The notes: a model not told the origin generated them from the letters alone. Numbered from the stretch's first letter, positions 1 through 12,873 are shown. The stretch: 64,000 bases of DNA from Chrysemys picta bellii (GCF_011386835.1 NC_088797.1:93320264-93384263); one strand, 5' to 3'. Made by a program: numbers and translations.

Positions 1-3000
1 TTGGGGAAGGTTGTGCTTAACAAGGAGTAACACTAGCACTTTGTTGTTGTGAGGTAAGGCTGGCCAAATCTCAACAGTTATGACATCTGTGATATTTTGA
101 CTGGCTTCATGCATATCTGAATAAATCAACATCTAAACTTAACACTGATCTGTTTTCCATCATTAATAGTAAACAGAGTAAAATTAAAGACTCCAGGAAA
201 AAAGTATTTGTACATGTTTCAAAATTTCCATGTTTTGCTCAATCATTGAGTAGCCAAGCATAATGTCAATGAACCACAAACAAGTAATTTGAATATATGG
301 CTTTAGAGGTCATTGAGAGATGATTTCAGCTTTACAAATGGAAATAACAGCATTACTTGCTAAGCATTGTGTAAAATAAAATTAAACAGTTACTAGCTGT
401 GAAAAAAAAATGGTCAAGTTTGGTTCTGTGCCATTTTCCACAAAGGGGCAGAAAAGTGACATGGTTTGTAAATCTTGCTACAATCAAAATAAAGCAGTTT
501 ACCCAGTAAATATTGCCTTTTACTAACAGAAATTGGAGGTTGAAGATGGGGGAGAATGCATGCCACACAGCAGGAAGGCCAGAGCAAAGCAAAAGGGTAA
601 ATTCTGTTTCTTGTACCACTGATTACTGAGTTTCCTCATGATCTACAGTGCTCACACTTGCAATGGGCAGAGCAGTTAGGAGAAAAGAGGAAGGCAAAAA
701 TAAAAGATGTTGTGTTTTTTTTTTTTAAAGGAGTCATGACATTGGGAAATATGACCTAAAATAAGGGGTTCTGAACATTCCTTCAACTACATCAGAAGGA
801 GACAGTTTCTTAGCATAACGGCAGTCCCACAATTATGTTGGTCTGATTATCTCTTAATGGTGATGATTTTTTTATGAGATGTCTACACAGATTAGACTAG
901 ATTGACTTTTTATAAATCTAAAATATGATCTAAACACAAAAGGAGCGAGGAGTAGAGAACTAATTTTCACTGAATATTCCTTTGAATTTGAAAGTGAATT
1001 TAAGTTCTGCACTTTTCATGAGACTTCCATGGTCATTTTCTGCAAATTAATGCAACCACTCAGGAAAAGCCAAGTTTTAGCTTCAAAGTTGGCTAAATTT
1101 GCAGATTCAGTTGTAATATTTGCAATTTGAGTTGTTCTGGTTAGCTCCATACGTCATTCCATCAAGGCATAGAAACAGTATTTATTCTGGCTGTAACAAC
1201 CTGCTACGAGCTGTTCACCAGTTGAAAGTGGCCAGAGAGCATAGTAGTGCTCCAGCTCCACCCTATCCCTCCTCTCATATGTCCCTACACAGGGAGTCCC
1301 GTGAGGCGGACAAAGCCATTCCAACAGCTCTGGAGTTTTCCCGGAGGGTCATTTCCACCCAGTCTACAGACCCCTTATGCTACTGGGATGGCATAAATGG
1401 GCCCCCAAGGGCAACCTATAATTGGGGCCCTGGTTAGTAACCATGGCTGGATATGTAGTTCCATGAGTGCTCTTTGTCCTCTTAGCAAATACCTGTCACA
1501 AGAGCCAAGTCTCCAGCTCTGTGATATTATGGAACTATGGTAAGTGTTACAATGTCACCAAAAAGAGAATGCAAGACTGAACTTCAGTAGCTATAGGAAA
1601 GCTCCCTCCTTCAATCACAGGGGAAAATATTCTTTACAATCCCGCCTCTCTCCCCCCAAGCTGCTTCCCCCAGTATCACTTAGCCAGTATCTTATCAAGA
1701 CTAGAAGTTCAGTCTTGTCCAGAAATTGGAAAAGCCAGATACATATTTGTCAACACCACACATATCTTGGTAAAATTTGACATGATTGGTATTCTCTGCT
1801 CAGCAGAGGCGTAAGACTACATTAAGAAGAGCATTTGGGGGTTAGGATTCAGGTATGTTGTTTTTAGAGCCACTTAGAGAAATTTGCACTGCTCTTGCCT
1901 CAATCTCTCTGATCACCTCAGTTTCACTAACATAAGAAACCTATGTATAAAGTGTCATTAATCTCAACATTCCTCCACACACACACACACTCCCACACAC
2001 ATTCACCCACAGTAACTTGTGACAAACATTTCATTTTAAGTGAACTTGACACCAAAATGACATGCATAACTGTTCCTCTGTCACAGTTCGGAAGGAAGAG
2101 TGGAAAACGACTCCCCAGGAAATAGATTTTATTATTATTTAAACTAGCACCATTTTTCTAATCAGGAAAACTTTTAAAGTCTAAACTTGGCTCATTAGAA
2201 AAATAAATGGTTTGTTAAACCATTGCTTCAAAATGGCTACATTTCCCACATATTATTATGCCAGGGCAACTTCACTGAGGGTGTTGGCAGAATACCAGTT
2301 ACTGGAATTCAGAAGAGAAAAACCTTGATTACCTAAGGCTAATAGGTTTTCATATTTATTCAAAAAAGAAACATTAAAAAAAGAAAAACTTAAAGTTTCC
2401 TTTTAGAGCAGCAAATGACAGGTCTGCCCAGACTAGTCAGATCATTCTTTTTCCCAACTTAATATATTAAATACTTACTGATTTAGCGGTTTATACACAC
2501 ACACCTCTAAAAATATTTGCCACTACCCTTGCATCACAAACAATTTTTTTGTTAGAGTTGGCTCTAATCCAGAACACCAACCCAACTCAGCCACCCGGAC
2601 TCTGGGAAAGTTTAGATTCTGATCTGAATAGTAACTTTGTGACTTGGGTTTCTCTCAATAAAAACCAAATCCCCGGGGAAGTTCACTCTTGGATGAGGCT
2701 CTGGATTCAAATTTAATATTTTTGGCCCATCGTTACTTTTCATATCTCCTTCTTGCTGAGGTCAAGCAGAATTTCATACATCAGAACAAATATTCAGTTA
2801 ATCCGTGGGCCACTGTAGCTCGTAACTCTCAGGCCCAGACGTCTAGAGATCAACAACACATCATAAGCTCAATGGAAAAAACAAAAGAGGCTCAGGAGGA
2901 ATAAGACTTCTTAGTAACCCTTGTGGCTGCCCTCACCAATTTTTTAAGAGACCTCAGCTGTTTCACATTGTGAGCTAGCCTATGTGCTTGCACAGAGAGA

Positions 3001-4965
3001 TAAAAGGTGTTAAGGTGCCCCCATATTCTCCCACATGGGGTACCTGCATTTCAGGTCACATCAAGGTGGGGGGAGAGCAGTTGGTATCGGGCTGCAACTA
3101 CACTGACTGCAGAAGTAGCCGGGAAAGTGGACAGGCGGAAGCAGGCAGTGGATGGAGCCTTGGTTCTGCCCTTTTCCCACATGCCAGGCAGCTGATTGTG
3201 GGAGTAAATTGCACCAGGAAAAGGGATGAACAGCTTAATTCCCTTAGAGCAGGGAACAATTTAGGTCTGAGGAGTCTGCCTCTGGGTTAGTGCAGTCTCA
3301 TACTGCCCCTTACCTGGGGCAGATCATATGGTTCCAATCTAGCCCTATAAAGATCCAAGTAGCTAGTAAGCTAAGCCCAGTAACGTAAAGGGGGCATCTA
3401 CTTGGCCTTGAAGTTAGCATAAGGGTGACCACACAAACCTGAGATAAAGAAAACAAAGGTTCCCTCTTTATCTCCTTTTTCTCTCACTACATCTCAAATC
3501 TGTTTATACATTTTATACTTACTAAAAAGTGCACTTGCATAAGGCAGGACCTGGCAGAGTATGGAGCCGTGTTCACACTAGAGAGAGTCTCATTAAGAGA
3601 ACTTCAAGGACTTACATTATTTGTTACAAAACATTCTATTTGGACAGAGAAGTTGGCATCCATCCATGCTGTGCCTGTAAGAGAGACTAATTTTTGCAGG
3701 CATGTGACATTTTTAAAGCTTAATATTTTAATCTTCTCTTATACTGTTTTGTTGCATTGAAAAAAATACCTAGCAATGTATTCATGCCAATGTTTCTTCC
3801 AGCTCACATGTCACTTCTCATATCTGTAGGGTAACAGAAATATTCCACTTCACTTTGCAGTACTTTCCCGCCTAAAGCCATGCAAGGTGAACAGAATAAG
3901 AGCCAGTTCTTCACTTATTCCGGTGGCAGTTCAGCCTGAGTAATAACTACAGAATTTACACGTAACCTCCCTGATATATTTTGCTCTGTATCTGTGAAAT
4001 CAGTTGTGGGGAAAGATGGCAGCATGTAAAGCCCACCACTCAGACAAGGGATCAAATGAAGAGAGAGAGTTACAAGAGGTCACAGTGAGTCCAAAAATCC
4101 TTATTACAAAATTATCACCCGTTATTAAACTGTCATTAAACAACAGAACCACCAGTTACCCTGTAACTACTCTTCTCTAGCATGTAGATGTGTTGTAGTT
4201 ATATGTACGATGTTGGAACTTGCACTTTGTGAATGAGGACTTACCATTTTAAGAGGGACATTGGGAAGACGTATGCAGTCATTTAATTGACAAGTTAGAT
4301 TTTAAAGCCCCCCTTGACGCCCCAGCAGAGCAGCAGTATCAGGGCAGGGCAGCCACATTCTGTTTGCGCTTATCTACACTGGACATTTGTTGTGGGTTAA
4401 TTTGTGTTATTTTACCTCTAAGTGCCTTGCGTCCACACACATTTTTCTGGTGAATGATCTGGCATTTTAATATGCATTGTTAAACACATTTTGAAAGCGG
4501 GATTGCTGAGATGCAGGATGACTTTGCCCACAACAAAGTAGATGTAGATGCATCCCCATCTCAAAACAAGTTCTTCTATGGGTCTCCCATACTGCTTTGC
4601 TGACTACCTAGGTCATCAGTCTGTTTCCTTATGTGCCTTCCACTTCTCAAAGATCATACTGACTAGATATCACCTCCCTGTTTACATGCTGACACTCAGC
4701 CAGGTTCTCTCTTCTTTGATTCCAACCTGTGTGGAGTTCCCAGAACTGTAACAACTCCCAATCATTGATCAGTTATGCTTCAGCATGGTCTCATACAAAA
4801 ATCCTGGACTTCATTGTTCACTAGGCTAACGAGTGGGAGGTGATTGAAAGGAGGTTGTGTGGGAAAGGGGAGGGGGAAAAATAGGCCCACAGGTTCTATC
4901 AGTGGCCGTACACAATTCAGGAGCCCCAACTGGCAAATCCTGTGCATTGCCCAATCTTACAATCC
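1..4965. other. Upstream non-coding stretch
   Basis: No gene or clear transposon could be recognised. Short frames of up to about 105 codons occur, but they have no recognisable domains and no splice or codon signature. A short CA-rich microsatellite lies near 1976-2010. This may be intergenic sequence, or intronic sequence upstream of the first coding exon of A1CF, whose non-coding 5' exons I cannot identify. Confidence 0.5.
1976..2010. repeat. Imperfect CA microsatellite
   Basis: A run of CA dinucleotides interrupted by TC and CC units, typical of a simple-sequence repeat. It carries no gene signal. Confidence 0.8.
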
Positions 4966-4967
4966 AT

Positions 4968-5170
4968 AAAGGGGGGGAGGGATAGCTCAGTGGTTTGAGC
5001 ATTGGCCTGCTAAACCCAGGGTTGTGAGTTCAATCCTTGAGGGGGGCCACTTAGGGATCTGGGGCAAAAATCAGTACTTGGTCCTGCTCGTGAAGGCAGG
5101 GGGCTGGACTCGATGACCTTTCAAGGTCCCTTCCAGTTCTAGGAGATGGGATATCTCCATTAATTAATTA
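4968..5170 (+). repeat. tRNA-derived SINE (turtle Cry/polIII type)
   Basis: The 5' part looks like a tRNA. A box-A-like TAGCTCAGTGG lies near 4983, and a box-B-like GGGTTGTGAGTTCAATCC near 5020. A tRNA-unrelated body follows, then the 3' motif GACCTTTCAAGGTCCCTTCCAG shortened by mutation, which resembles a CR1 LINE tail. This is the arrangement described for the polIII/SINE of cryptodiran turtles and is the best lineage clue in the window. The tRNA-like head is not a functional tRNA gene, because the 3' half of the cloverleaf is absent. Confidence 0.85.
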
Positions 5171-7236
5171 AAAGACACAACATTTTCGATAGCTGCACGC
5201 ACCTCCGTGACAACAGCCCAACAGATGATCTACTAACACCAAACTAGTTATGAACTAACTGGTAGCATTTGGAGATGGGACGCTTTCAGCTAGTGATGTG
5301 CTTCTCCAAACTAAAGGCAGATATTCTGCTGCTGCAGGGCAAGAACCGCATAGATTCCGACTGCTGGTCATCCCAGATCTGCAGCATTACCCTGTCCCAC
5401 ATAGTTGGTCAAGCCTTAAAGTAGAGCTTCACCAAATGAAGCTGTTCTAGAAGTATCTACTTTATTTTAGACTCCTCCTCAACAGGGGCCTTTATTGCCT
5501 TGGGTCTAAAGTCATTGCACAACTTTAGCTATGTTAGCAGAAGCCTGTTCATATTCATCACAACAATCACTAATGCTTCCTCCAAGCTGCCTGTCAACAC
5601 TTTGGAAATGGGGCTGGCTGGCTTGCAAATCTCAGGTATGTGATGGGATGAAACAAGAAGAATCATGGGAATTACTAAATTTGATCCCAAGACCCAGAAT
5701 TCTATTGCCTTCTGATACACAGCCTGAAAAATCCCAGAATGCGTACAGCACTGTGGTGGAGCAATGCAATGTCTGACCAAATGAGTGTGTTCATTTTGAA
5801 ACATCGCTGTGTTGAGTAGTTGCAATGATATGAGGCAAAGTACCTTAATTGCAGGATAACAATGTGGTGTATACACACTGCTTGTGCAACCGTTGTTGGG
5901 GGATTACTTAACATGGAAACACAAAATCCACAGCAAGTCTAGACATGCTCTTTGTCTCAGATCAGAGAGGATTGCTCACAGACACTTGGTCCCACCAGCC
6001 GTAGCTGGCCCCAACCACATGGCATGTCACTACCAGAACCAGACTTCTAAGGGCAGAGAGCTTTAAAGATTCCAGCAGCAAAAGAGGCACACAGCCTGTG
6101 GACACTTATCCTGACATCAGATCCCATTCTGCTCCAATTCATTGTACCTTTTACTCCTTCAATTGCAGTAAATTGACTGACAACATTTCCTCTTATCCAC
6201 TTGTTCCAACTTACCACTTCCTCCTCTCACCCTTCTGTCCTGTACCTTTAACTCTTCCCTACACCTCCCAATTCATTTTTCTTTACCATTACCCTCTCCC
6301 ACCATGTCTTCATCCTCATATCCCTCTCACCCCAATTTTCACTGGGTCCACCACAGTACCAAAACAAAACCCCTAACCCCAACCACCACCAGAAATCGGC
6401 AGAGGTTTTCACACAACATACAGAGACAGGTTTCAGAGTAGCAGCCAGAGACAGTGCTGTTTGAAAAACAAATAGTGGCTATTAAAAACACCAGGTGAGA
6501 TGTTCAGCTAATGTAATTCCCCTGGAGTCTAGTGAGCCACACTGATTTACACCAGCTGAAGATCCAGCCATATATTTTTAAAATAATTTAAAATGATTGT
6601 GTAGTGCACATTGGTTCACATTGTATCAGTTTAATCTTATTGCTGATTTCCTAATCTTGCCATACCAGTATGAATTCTCCTATTGTTTCTTACTCACTTG
6701 ATGTATCTTGTCTTTCAGCTATACAGGGCAAGGACTATGTAACAGGCTGGAAACATTTGCTGGATATGTCCCATCATGTCAGCAGATATTGAACCCTACA
6801 TTCATTACAGATGTGATACTTTGTGGCCTCCTTGAATTTGAACTATTTGCTTGTGAATCATGAGACCTAACTGCTCACATGCTTTGTCCTATGTTTTGCA
6901 AACCCCCTCTGAAATATGGCCACCAAGTTTTCTACCCAACTTTAAACTCTAGTTTACATGCAACAATTAATTCATTACGGGAAATGAGGGTGAGTAAATG
7001 TGTATTGTGAAATGGCTTCTCAGATACATGAGATTCTTGCTGCTGGATCCAAAATTCTACGTCTGGAAATCATTCCAGCTGAAGCAATAAAGACTGAATT
7101 CCTGAAGAATAAATACTTACAGAAGCTGAATCACTGGTGTTTATAAAAATGGTCAGTACATAAGAAACATGATTTCTCTGGTGCCACTTTTCCTGCTGGC
7201 TAGATAGTGGAAGGCCTACCAAGATTAAGCCATTTA
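5171..7236. other. Non-coding stretch, minor repeat fragments
   Basis: No gene recognised. A short fragment near 6424-6445 (GGTTTCAGAGTAGCAGCC) resembles the head of the repeat family seen complete at 59766-60221. A segment near 6505-6560 resembles a dispersed sauropsid repeat also glimpsed near 26030-26160. Both are too short to delimit. Confidence 0.4.
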
Positions 7237-7240
7237 GTAT

Positions 7241-7948
7241 TGTGACAAAGCTCTGTCCTTGTGTCCATGGGTCCCATGTTTCCTGGTGGATTTCACTAGC
7301 CTCAGAGGCTCACTGTGACTCTCCACGTAGCTCTTCTCTCTCTAGAGGCAAGGGTCACAGCTTACTGAGCCATTTTCATCATAAGCCAACAAGGGAGGTG
7401 AGGAGAAGCAACCCTCCCTTGCACAGTCTCTGTTGTCTCAGTGATTAATCGGGGAGGGGAGGGAGGGAGCCCAGGCCTGCCCTCTACTCCAGGCTCCAGC
7501 CCAGGGACCCTAAGCATAGCAGCTATGGTAGCTGACTTTTTGGAAATAGGACTATACAATTCCATGGGCCACTTCCCCACAGCAGCCCCCACTCAATATC
7601 TCCTTCACCATTACCCCAGGGCCTCCTTCCTTGCACCTGATATGGATTTGTACTGCTTAGTTCCTCCAACAGCACAGCTTCCTCCTACAGCTCCTGACAC
7701 CCACACCTCACTGAGGTGACTGGGAGGCTTTTAACTAGTTCCAGCCAGCTCTTGATTGGCTTCAGGTGTCCCAATCAACCTAGCTATCTCCACTGCTTTC
7801 TAGAAGGATCTTAATTGGCCCTAGGTGTCTTGATTAACCAGGAGCAACTGCCATTTGGTTACCATGGTACCAGGGATTTGTTTAGCCTGGGACTAACATA
7901 CCTGTTCCTCACTACTTTACTATAGCCATCTGGCCTTACCCCGCCACA
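7241..7948. mobile_element. Solo-LTR-like repeat, copy 1
   Basis: A 708-bp element that begins TGTGAC and ends GCCACA (TG...CA termini) and is flanked by the 4-bp direct repeat GTAT (7237-7240 and 7949-7952). Its last 200 bases match the end of a second copy at 14489-15407, which has its own 4-bp duplication. TG...CA ends with 4-bp target duplications are what solo LTRs of endogenous retroviruses or Gypsy-like elements show. No internal retroviral coding region lies next to it. Strand of transcription and exact family are not established; a non-LTR origin is possible. Confidence 0.65.
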
Positions 7949-8143
7949 GTATATAGTGTATTTAAAAGAGAGCAGGTGAAATCTGAGGACAAAGACAAAT
8001 GGCCATGTTATTCAACTGTAAATGGATGAGTCTTCATCTTATTACCCTAAACGAATCACTGCTTTGATGTGTTTTAGAAGCAATCTTTAATCCCCTGAAA
8101 GTAAAAATTTAAAAGGTCCTTATTAATAACAGCAACGATTGAC

Positions 8144-8241
8144 ATAAGCAAATTATAAACTGAATGATGTTTTTTACACATCTGCGATAGTTAGATATCA
8201 CTAGTACAATAGTAAAAATATCTTGTTTAAGGAAAGACAGG
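8144..8241. repeat. Direct duplication, copy A
   Basis: About 98 bp starting ATAAGCAAATT and ending near the AAAGACAGG motif. It is clearly similar, with scattered substitutions and small indels, to 9085-9183 in the same orientation about 0.94 kb downstream. It could be a local duplication or two insertions of an unrecognised dispersed repeat. Confidence 0.7.
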
Positions 8242-9084
8242 AAAAAGAGGGAGAGATTTTATGTACTCAAAACACAGACAGAGCATTAGTTAAGAGTCAG
8301 ATACTGGTCATGCTAAGCCAGTTCAATCTACAATATCCTTATGCTCCTATTCAGGTCCTATCCTAGCTGCAGCCCGCAACATGGAACTTGCACAGAAGGG
8401 ACAAAAATCATCCTCCTCCTCAATCATCATCATCCCTGGGCTGCTATACCCTCCAAGTCCACCTTCTTCTTAGCTGCCTTGTTGCCTCTAACAGCCTCAC
8501 AAAACACAGGTGCACTACCTGGATCTGGGAATAGGCTAGCAGCAGCTGCTGCCTCCATCCCCATCTTCTTGGCCAGCTGCCTATACTTTTGAAGGGTCAT
8601 TGGGAAGTGTAAGATTTATCTGCTGCCCGCATGGCCCCAGGATTGGCCCCAGCAGCTGCTCCCACATGGTCTCCCTACACCAGCATACAGATCTCAGAGG
8701 AACGATCAGGCAGAATGTGATTTTGGGGAATGAAGCCTAAAGAACTATGCTTTGTTTTATGGCATCAAGCAAGAATTCCCAGGGAATGAAAGTAAAGTTA
8801 CAGGAATGGAAAGGGGTCAAATTGTCTATCTATAAAAGTAAGCCAACTTCAGTCCTCTGCCTTTTCAAGATTTTTATAACAAACCATATACCTGAGCGAT
8901 GACTTGGGTGAAAGAAAAAAAGTCTGAATTATAAAGCATGTTGTCTTGTAACTGGATGATTTTTTTGGCTTATGTGCATGTTGGCCTCCCCACTCAGCTA
9001 TACCCTACTCGACTCCATTGGCAATAGCATATAAATAAGGATGTACATAGGAAATGGAAGTGCTTTAGGAGAACAGATGTAGAA

Positions 9085-9183
9085 ATAAGCAAATTGTAAA
9101 CTGAATGATGATCTTTGCACATCTGAGATGATTAGATAGTCACTAATAAATAATAAAAATATCTTGTTTAAAGAAAGATGGGA
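9085..9183. repeat. Direct duplication, copy B
   Basis: Second copy of the block at 8144-8241. The two share ATAAGCAAATT at the start, AAACTGAATGATG shortly after, and AAAAATATCTTGTTTAA near the end. Confidence 0.7.
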
Positions 9184-9318
9184 AGATGTAGCCATACATA
9201 TTTAGATCTAGGTCTTTGGTTTGGGCCAATCCCTAATTAGATGAAAATTGTCTCAGGTGTAGCCAAGTGAATCGTGTTCCCCAGCTTAACTAGTCCACAC
9301 CTACAGGCTATAAAGATA

Positions 9319-9505
9319 CACCTCTACCCCAATATAATGCTGTCCTCGGGAGCCAAAAAATCTTCCCGTGTTATAGGTGAAACTGCGTTATATTGAACTT
9401 GCTTTGATCCAACGGAGCGCGCAGCCTCGCCCCCCGGAGCGCTGCATTATCGCGTTATATCTGAATTCGTGTTATATCGGGTTGCATTATATTGGGGTAG
9501 AGGTG
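9319..9505. mobile_element. MITE with TA target duplication (Tc1/mariner-like)
   Basis: A 187-bp element with terminal inverted repeats CACCTCTACCCCAATATAA at the left and the matching TTATATTGGGGTAGAGGTG at the right. It is flanked by TA on both sides (9317-9318 and 9506-9507). It contains no coding potential. TA duplications and short inverted ends suggest mobilisation by a Tc1/mariner-type transposase. The family name is not known to me. Confidence 0.85.
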
Positions 9506-9507
9506 TA

Positions 9508-10254
9508 TGTAATTAAGTTCAGAAGTTCTATCATTGCTCTGTTTTCAATAATTCTGCTACAATGTGTGTTTATTTCTCTGTGAACTTACTAAAGCAATGA
9601 CATGCATTCCTTATGACACTGAGGGGTAAGAAAACACTAAATTGTGAATTCATTGTAACACTTTTGATAACAATTCTACATTGATTCCATAACATTTTAG
9701 TGATTTTAGAACCTTTTAAAAACATATTTCACAGGAAATTCTGAATTCATTGCTTATGTTTTTTAAAATCACATTGTAAGTTTTATTCATTCCGCTGTGC
9801 TAAGAACAGGAGTGTTACAGTTATACACAGTATATCAGTAAGATCATATGTGAGTGTGTGCAATATAGTTTAATACTAAAATACACAGGTACATTTTTCA
9901 TGCACCTGAGAAGTCTTATTGTTTTATTAAAGTATAATAATTCTTTAAATTCTCTAGCACGTAGCATAAGAGGGCCACTTACTCAGCCACTGGCAAAGCT
10001 TGGAACAAAACCCAGGAATTCTGATTAATATGCATGCCTTGGAATGTGTAATGGTTGTAACCAAACAAAAGTCGTGTATGTTGGTTTTGGGTTTTTTTTT
10101 TGGAGGGTGGTAGGAATTGGGATTTCTGTGTTTGCTTTAATTTTTGTTCTCATTGTGGGAAATTAGATTGCTGGACTTCTTTGCTGCACACCCCACCTAT
10201 CCAGTGCTGGTTCACTCTACAGTATGTGTTAAGACTTTAATATGAACTAGAATT
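9508..10254. other. Non-coding stretch
   Basis: AT-rich sequence in which I see no gene, repeat boundary or structured element. Confidence 0.4.
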
Positions 10255-10256
10255 AG

Positions 10257-10550
10257 GGCTTGTCTTCACTACTGGGGTAAGTCAACTTAAGTTAAACTAC
10301 TCCAGCTGCATGAATAATGTAGCTGGAGTCGATGTAGCTTAGGTCAACTTACCCCAGTGTCTTCACTGTGCTTTGTCAGCGGGAGACGCTCTCCTGTCGA
10401 CTTCCCTTATTCTCCTTTAAGAGCTGGAGTACCGTGGTCGACCAGAGAGTTCTCTGCCATCAATTTAACAGGTCTTCACTAGACCCACTAAATCGATCTC
10501 TGCTTCATCGATTGCAAAAGCAGCGATCTCCCCATAGTGGACACCAGTCC
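10257..10550. mobile_element. hAT-like MITE (GTCTACACT family), diverged
   Basis: Starts GGGCTTGTCTTCACTAC and contains internal CTGTCGACTT-type and TAAATCGAT-type blocks. These are characteristic of an abundant turtle MITE family whose ends read approximately GGGC(A/T)TGTCTACACT. The right end, near CATAGTGGACACC, is mutated, and no clean target duplication remains. Related copies lie at 12874-13152, 43795-44035, 57060-57290 and 62069-62377. Confidence 0.6.
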
Positions 10551-12736
10551 AAAGGGATATCAAAGGGGCAGGTTGTCTCCCAGTAAGAGAAAAAACTATG
10601 AAAATTCAGCAACTTTGCACTCAGAATTTCCTCAAAACTGACTCATCTCAGTGGATAGGCTGGATTTCCTTCCTCTCTTCTAAGTGGAATTCATCAGGAG
10701 TCCTAAATCCACAGATCTCTGAAAACACAAGGAGGCCCAGGAGCATCCTGTTTGATTTCATGCACACCAGGTGGCCTGGTCTTGCCTTCAAACAGTCTCC
10801 GTTTGGACACTGCCTCTGAACTGTTCCTCACTCCCAGTGTCTTGTGCAGTGGCCCACATCTATCACTGTAATGCTAACTTGGTTAATATTATCTTGTGCT
10901 GCATGCCCTGGGAAACTGGAGGGAAGAACAGTACATACTGTATCACTGTCCTTGTCCCCAGCCAACCATTCCCCCTTCTCCACTCACAACCCTGATTCAC
11001 ATGCCCACATAGGGGCTTGCATGGGATTGGAGGAAGGTGCTATTGAGCCCCAGATCCCATCCTTCTATTCCCCATAGGATAATGTGCTGATATCCTATAA
11101 CATGTCCGTTCATAACCACTGTATAAATAACCCAAGAACCCCATCACCACGGATGTACATCTATTGCAAGAGCCGTCAAGTGTGGAGTAGGTACAGAGCT
11201 CAAGCTGGAGCTCTGCAGATAAAGAGGATTAGCTCTGTACTTTTATTGAATTCCAGAAGACTGTACAGTTATCCTCTGCTTCTGGAAGCCCAGGTAGGGG
11301 CAAGGTGTGGTCAGGTTGACCCAGCTGGAGTTTATGAGCAGTAAAAGCTTTAAGATATTATCTCTTTGGAATATCCAGTTACGATGCCTATTGCAGACCT
11401 CACACAATTCTCAGCTCATGCCAGACAACTGGCAAAACTCGGCACAAATGTACTTATCAGGAAAACTTGATAAGTGAATCAGAAATCCAGCAGGTTTCAA
11501 AGGTCTTGTACAATGCCATTTGTCTTACCCAATGGAAGCATTAAGTATTCCTCCAATAAAGTGGAAGTTAGATTATACTAACAAACATGATAAAATGAAT
11601 GTTTGGAGATGTAGGAAATTTAGGAAAACTGCTATGAATTAGATTTTTTCTGCTCCAGCACAAGTGGTCTAATCAGCCCAATGATCAGCATGAATTTCAA
11701 TAAAGTACCACTACATCATTCCAGAACATATCAATGACTATTAGTGAAAAATAGTTTATTTGCAAAAATAAATTTGTCACCCATTCATGGCCTCAATCTC
11801 TAGCTAAGCTCCTGCCAAGATAAGAAAAAACAGAAGCTTATTTGAAATGGCTTCTGATACAAGAACAGAATCAAAACATCTGATCTATACCTACTAAGTC
11901 TCTCGCATCTGCTAAATGTTATCATTAAGAGGTTGGGCCAAACATGAAAAATTCCACTATTTCAACAAGCATTGTTTCTCTCTTGCCAGTTTTCTGAAAC
12001 AAGTTTGATTTTGTTGTCTAATTTCGTACTATTACAAAAGGATGCAACATATTTAAATATTAGCAATGAGATTGAAAATGAATTCACTGGCCACCATATT
12101 TTTAAAATATGAGTAGGTCAAAAGTCACTGTCTACACAGCATATACAGAATAGACTGTTTGCAATGAAAAAGGGAATAAAAAACAAATAAAACAGTTCTT
12201 AAGTCTCTGCATTTTGTTCTTTACTGCTTCATTTTTATTCTACACATTTTATAAGACTAACATCTAGAACTGGTCAAACTGTTTGTTACAAACAAACAAT
12301 GTATTCCTTCTATTCTATTTAATTTTGTATGGCACTATATTCAAGTGCATTAAGTGATGCTACATGTTTGGGAAGATCAAGTGCATCTTGCACATGAAAT
12401 GGAAAATGGGAATGTTTGAGTTGGTTCTTCGAGCCTGAAGGATTTTGTTCCACAGTCAATTTATGGGATTTAGTCTTTGTCTGTAAATTGTCTACAAAGA
12501 GATCATGGTTTTTATGATTTTTTTTTTAATTACTGGCAATTGTTTGAATACCTTTTACAAACACCTGCACCTATGTGCTAGGGTCTCCTCCCCTCCACCC
12601 CCAACTGAAATGCTCTCTCAAGTATTCAACACCTGGAGTTTGCCATTTGAAGCTGTCACATGACATGGTTTTTGTTTCCTGATTGAATGACCTAACCTTA
12701 CCAACAGGAGGAGTGCCTGAAGAAATTATTGGGGCA
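10551..12736. other. Non-coding stretch
   Basis: No gene, RNA or delimited repeat recognised. Short frames here (up to 86 codons) show no domain or splice logic. Confidence 0.4.
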
Positions 12737-12744
12737 CTCTCAGG

Positions 12745-12865
12745 TAGGGTGACCAGATGTCCCGATTTTGTAGGGACAGTCCTGATATTTGCGTTTTTTC
12801 TTATATAGGCTCCTATTACCCCCCACCCCATCCTGATTTTTCACACTTGCTGTCTGGTCACCCTA
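12745..12865. mobile_element. hAT-type MITE, 121 bp
   Basis: Perfect 13-bp terminal inverted repeats, TAGGGTGACCAGA at the left and TCTGGTCACCCTA at the right. They are flanked by the perfect 8-bp direct repeat CTCTCAGG (12737-12744 and 12866-12873). An 8-bp duplication with short TIRs is diagnostic of hAT transposition. The ends resemble those of the 812-bp element at 40147-40958 (TAGGGTTACCATA), so both were probably moved by related transposases. Confidence 0.9.
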
Positions 12866-12873
12866 CTCTCAGG

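Larger units (their letters stand above)
7953..9316. other. Non-coding stretch with one direct duplication
   Basis: No gene recognised. The only structure I can support is a diverged duplicated block of about 100 bp (8144-8241 and 9085-9183), listed separately. Confidence 0.5.

Noticed and set aside
1120..1437. 105-codon open frame in the left non-coding region
   Set aside because: No domain, no flanking splice signals, biased composition, no paralogous copy in the window.
4983..5040. Possible tRNA gene
   Set aside because: The box A and box B-like motifs belong to the SINE head. The acceptor stem cannot close and the copy continues into a SINE body.
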